From assembly GCA_900473745.1 (NCBI GenBank), contig UCMW01000019.1, positions 62,001-126,000 of the forward strand: 64,000 nt of DNA, in the 5' to 3' direction. Below, in pieces: positions 61,181-64,000 of the stretch (the stretch's first letter is position 1; every line of letters begins with the position of its first letter). Position numbers and translations under genes: made by a program. The stretch comes from Hyphomicrobiales bacterium (GTDB lineage Bacteria; Pseudomonadota; Alphaproteobacteria; Rhizobiales; Rhizobiaceae). A model generated the notes under the pieces. That model saw nothing but the letters and a program-made list of their open reading frames with translations, ran no database searches and had not been told where the DNA came from.

Positions 61181-62545
61181 TTATACGCCAAGCGATTTCA
61201 GTTTGCGATGGAGCGCCGAGCGCTCCATGCCGACAAATTCCGCCGTACGCGATATGTTGCCGCCGAAGCGGTTGATCTGGGCAATCAGGTAGTCCCGCTC
61301 GAACATTTCGCGCGCCTCGCGCAGGGGCAGCGTCATGATATGCGTGTCGTTGCGAGCAGAGACCTTCGGCAACATGTCCGAGAGATCCTGCGGCAGCATT
61401 TCCGCGGTGATCGGCGACTCGGGGCTGTCACCCTGGGCAAGGATCATCAGGCGTTCCATGTTGTTGCGCAGTTGACGGATATTGCCCGGCCAATCATTGG
61501 CCTGCAGGACGGCCATGGCGTCCTCACCGATCTTGCGCTGCCGGATGCCGGCCTGTTCGGAAATCTGCCGCATGAACATGTCGACTAGGAACGGGATGTC
61601 CTCCCGCCGCTCGGCGAGCGCCGGCACCTTGACCGGCACGACAGCCAGGCGATGAAACAGGTCTTCGCGGAAGCGACCTTCGGCAATCAGGCTTTCGAGA
61701 TTATAGGCGCTCGACGAGATGATGCGCACATCGACCTTCACCCGCTTGGAGCCACCGATTCGCTCGAACTGCTGTTCGACGAGCACGCGCAGGATCTTGT
61801 TCTGCGTCTCGCGCGGCATTTCACCGATCTCGTCGAGATAGAGAATGCCGCGATGGGCTTCTTCCAGCGCACCGATGCGGCGAGGCTGGCCAGGCGTGCC
61901 TTCGGTACCGAACAGCGCCATTTCCATCCGGTCAGGCGTGATCGCGGCCGCATTCAAGGAAATGAACGGCCCGCCCGAACGGGATGACCGCTTGTGGATC
62001 ATGCGCGCCACCAGTTCCTTGCCGGAACCGGAAGGCCCGAAGATCATGATGCGGCTGTTGGTCGGCGCAACCTTCTCGATCGTCTGGCGCAATTGAGAGA
62101 CGGCGACCGAGGTGCCGATCAATTCGATCGCGTCACCCGTGCGCCGCTTCAGATCCGAGACCTCGCGCTTCAGCTTCGAGTTTTCCAGCGCACGTTCCGC
62201 GATCAGGATCAGGCGATCGGCCTTGAAAGGCTTTTCGATGAAGTCGAAGGCACCGCGCTTTATCGCGGAGACGGCTGTTTCAATATTGCCGTGACCGGAG
62301 ATCATCACGACCGGAAGATCAGGATGCCGGGCCTTGATTTCATCGAGCAACGCGAGGCCATCCAGGCGGCTGCCCTGCATCCAGATGTCGAGAAAGATCA
62401 GGCGTGGCACGCGATCCGAGATTGCGGCGAGTGCGCTGTCGGCATCATGGGCGGTACGGGTCTCGTGTCCCTCGTCGCTCAATATGCCGGAGACGATCTC
62501 GCGAATGTCCTCTTCGTCGTCGACTACCAGAATATCAGAGGCCAT
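61181..62545 (-). CDS. ntrX: Nitrogen-assimilation response regulator NtrX
   Basis: Response regulator of NtrY. The 454-residue protein has a receiver domain (VVDDEEDIREIVSGILSDEG, phosphoacceptor Asp53 in FLDIWMQG), an AAA+ domain with Walker A GPSGSGKELVAR and Walker B ILYLDEIGEMP, and a Fis-type helix-turn-helix ISRTAEFVGMERSALHRKLKSLGV. The GAFTGA loop that contacts sigma-54 is missing: the place is occupied by LFGTEGTPGQPRRIGALEEAH. NtrX proteins with this feature probably do not activate sigma-54 promoters. The ATG overlaps the ntrY stop by 11 bases. It precedes trkA. Confidence 0.96.
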   Translation of the reverse strand: MASDILVVDDEEDIREIVSGILSDEGHETRTAHDADSALAAISDRVPRLIFLDIWMQGSRLDGLALLDEIKARHPDLPVVMISGHGNIETAVSAIKRGAFDFIEKPFKADRLILIAERALENSKLKREVSDLKRRTGDAIELIGTSVAVSQLRQTIEKVAPTNSRIMIFGPSGSGKELVARMIHKRSSRSGGPFISLNAAAITPDRMEMALFGTEGTPGQPRRIGALEEAHRGILYLDEIGEMPRETQNKILRVLVEQQFERIGGSKRVKVDVRIISSSAYNLESLIAEGRFREDLFHRLAVVPVKVPALAERREDIPFLVDMFMRQISEQAGIRQRKIGEDAMAVLQANDWPGNIRQLRNNMERLMILAQGDSPESPITAEMLPQDLSDMLPKVSARNDTHIMTLPLREAREMFERDYLIAQINRFGGNISRTAEFVGMERSALHRKLKSLGV

Positions 62546-64000
62546 GGACCATTTCCTTATCGCTTTCAGTCTCGATGGCGGGCGCTTCGGTTCGCGGCAA
62601 GATGATTCTTATCATCGCACCCCTGCCCCGGTCGAAATCGGCCGGCGCATCATGCAGTTCCAGCTGTCCGCCATGTTCTTCAATGATCTTCTTGACGATG
62701 GCGAGGCCAAGGCCTGTGCCCTTCTCACGCATCGTCATATAGGGTTCGAGAATCCGGTGACGGTTCTCGCTTGGCAGGCCGCGACCATTGTCGATCACAT
62801 CGACAATGAAGCGATCCTGCTCGCGATCGAAGGACGAGCGGACCATGATCTTGCCCTTGCCGTCCAGTTCTTCCTTGGGAACCGCCTCGATCGACTCGAC
62901 GGCATTTTTGACAATGTTGCCGACTGCCTGAGCCAGCATGCGCGCGTCGAAACTGCCTTCGAGCGGCTCGTCGCCGAACTCGCGCTGGAATTCCACCTCA
63001 GCGCTGCCGATCTCACGCAGGAAGACGGCATCCGTCAGGATCTCGCGCAGATCCGAGCGCTGTTTAGTCGGCTTCGGCATACGGGCGAAGGCAGAGAACT
63101 CGTCGACCATGCGGCCGATATCCTCGACCTGACGAACGATCGTGTCTGTGCATTGATTGAAGACCGCCTTGTCGTCCTCGGCGATCTGCTTGCCGTAGCG
63201 GCGCTTCAGCCGCTCCGCCGAAAGCTGGATCGGGGTCAACGGGTTCTTGATCTCATGGGCGATGCGGCGGGCCACGTCTGCCCATGCGGTCGAGCGCTGG
63301 GCAACGACGAGGTCGGTGATGTCGTCCAGCGTGATCACATAGGAATCGACCGAACCGCGGGTCTCCTCGCGCGTGACCTGGACGTTCAACGTGCGCTCCT
63401 TGCCGCCCCGGATCATGTTGATCTGCTCGCGATACTCCCCACGGTGCCGCACGGCCGCCTCAGCCAGAACACGATCCACCTCCGGGGCTACAAGCGCGAG
63501 CTTCTGGCCCATCAGCTGGTCTGACGGCAGTGCGAGGAAATATTCGGCCGACGGATTGGCGATGGTGATGATGCCGTCATCCTCGACACCGATGACCGCA
63601 GCCGTCACACCCGAGAGCACCGCCTCGATGAAGCGGCGGCGATCGTCGACCTCGTCCTTGGCCTCCAGGATCTCGTCGCGCTGGGATCGGATCTGGGACA
63701 CCATCTTGTTGAACGTTCTGGACAGACTGCCGACATCGCCATCGGCGGCGCGAACCGGCACCAGCACATTGAGGTTACCCGACGCAATGCTGTCGGCTGC
63801 CCCGATCAGCAGCCGGATCGGCCGGACGATCCGGTCGGCGACGGCGATTGCGGTCCAGATGGCTGCCAGCAGAACGATCAGTGCAAAGCCCAGGTAAAGA
63901 ATGGCAAAGGCGATTTGCAGCGTCGTGCGACCGTCCTCCATCGCCTGATACTCGGCGGTGTTCTCTTCCATCAGGCGCATGGCCTGCATGACCTTCGGAT
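62535..64000 (-). CDS. ntrY: Sensor histidine kinase NtrY (partial, N-terminus outside window)
   Basis: Membrane-bound sensor kinase of the NtrYX system; about 488 C-terminal residues of a protein usually near 750 are visible. The window starts in the last periplasmic-side helix (ILYLGFALIVLLAAIWTAIAVADRIVRPI), followed by a HAMP linker, a PAS domain (VIGVEDDGIITIANPSAEYFL), a HisKA box with the phosphorylated His in RRIAHEIKNPLTPIQLSAERL and a HATPase domain with N and G boxes (VGNIVKNAVESIEAV, DVIDNGRGLP, REKGTGLGLAIVKKIIEEHGG). It overlaps ntrX by 11 bases. The signal it senses is not settled. Confidence 0.95.
   Translation of the reverse strand, partial: PKVMQAMRLMEENTAEYQAMEDGRTTLQIAFAILYLGFALIVLLAAIWTAIAVADRIVRPIRLLIGAADSIASGNLNVLVPVRAADGDVGSLSRTFNKMVSQIRSQRDEILEAKDEVDDRRRFIEAVLSGVTAAVIGVEDDGIITIANPSAEYFLALPSDQLMGQKLALVAPEVDRVLAEAAVRHRGEYREQINMIRGGKERTLNVQVTREETRGSVDSYVITLDDITDLVVAQRSTAWADVARRIAHEIKNPLTPIQLSAERLKRRYGKQIAEDDKAVFNQCTDTIVRQVEDIGRMVDEFSAFARMPKPTKQRSDLREILTDAVFLREIGSAEVEFQREFGDEPLEGSFDARMLAQAVGNIVKNAVESIEAVPKEELDGKGKIMVRSSFDREQDRFIVDVIDNGRGLPSENRHRILEPYMTMREKGTGLGLAIVKKIIEEHGGQLELHDAPADFDRGRGAMIRIILPRTEAPAIETESDKEMVHGL

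Overview
The window is a GC-rich chromosomal segment of an alphaproteobacterium, almost certainly a member of Rhizobiaceae (Rhizobium/Agrobacterium/Sinorhizobium group). The evidence is gene content and order: coaD-gyrA, divergent ssb/uvrA sharing an alphaproteobacterial SOS box, glnB-glnA behind an NtrC/sigma-54 promoter, sdhE-mfd divergent from recG, glmU-glmS, rhizobial phosphatidylcholine synthase (pcs), a betaine-homocysteine methyltransferase of Sinorhizobium type, cysG-DUF2849-cysI-DUF934, and ntrY-ntrX-trkA-dat-hfq-hflX. Nearly all of it is conserved core genome. I see no insertion sequence, prophage, CRISPR array, toxin-antitoxin pair or defence island. Two genes are cut by the window edges: coaD (left) and ntrY (right).

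Layout. 1-6 kb: coaD, three tiny membrane-protein ORFs, gyrA, a MarC-family gene with a short trailing ORF, ssb. 6-13 kb: uvrA, a DUF72 gene, a Na/Pi-cotransporter homologue and the NAD(P)HX repair enzyme. 13-21 kb: glnB-glnA, two EamA exporters, hspQ, an IalB-like secreted protein, a peptide-binding protein and a DsbA-family oxidoreductase. 21-32 kb: mfd, sdhE, recG, a DUF502 membrane protein, glmS, glmU and a FadR-type regulator with a candidate operator. 32-38 kb: a BMP-family (nucleoside-type) ABC transporter operon and pcs. 38-45 kb: an FAD hydroxylase, an AEC carrier, ccdA, tRNA-Lys, then a looser stretch holding a secreted glycine-rich repeat protein, two paralogous 40-residue membrane proteins, cobQ and an unknown 42-residue ORF. 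45-50 kb: a betaine-type ABC transporter followed by bmt, then fpr. 50-59 kb: the sulfite-reduction/siroheme operon, a deaminase, mazG, a YdeI-like protein, hflX, hfq. 59-64 kb: dat, trkA, ntrX, ntrY.

How the parts connect. Nitrogen control appears at both ends: glnB-glnA near 13.5 kb carries an NtrC site and a -24/-12 promoter, and the NtrY/NtrX two-component system sits at 61-64 kb next to trkA. Betaine uptake (45.3-48.5 kb) adjoins bmt, which uses glycine betaine to methylate homocysteine, with a perfect palindrome just ahead of bmt. CysG makes the siroheme that CysI needs. SOS and repair genes (ssb, uvrA, mfd, recG) are clustered.

No obviously new multi-gene system is present. The least explained signals are small: the paralogous micro-proteins at 42.4-42.8 kb, one with its Shine-Dalgarno inside a perfect 11-bp stem; the glycine-rich repeat protein behind tRNA-Lys; three micro-ORFs downstream of gyrA; a C-G alternating tract inside the gyrA promoter spacer; an orphan minus-strand terminator at 44.76 kb; and several perfect palindromes upstream of glmU, glmS and bmt. 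All coordinates and motifs were read by eye; no database search was run.
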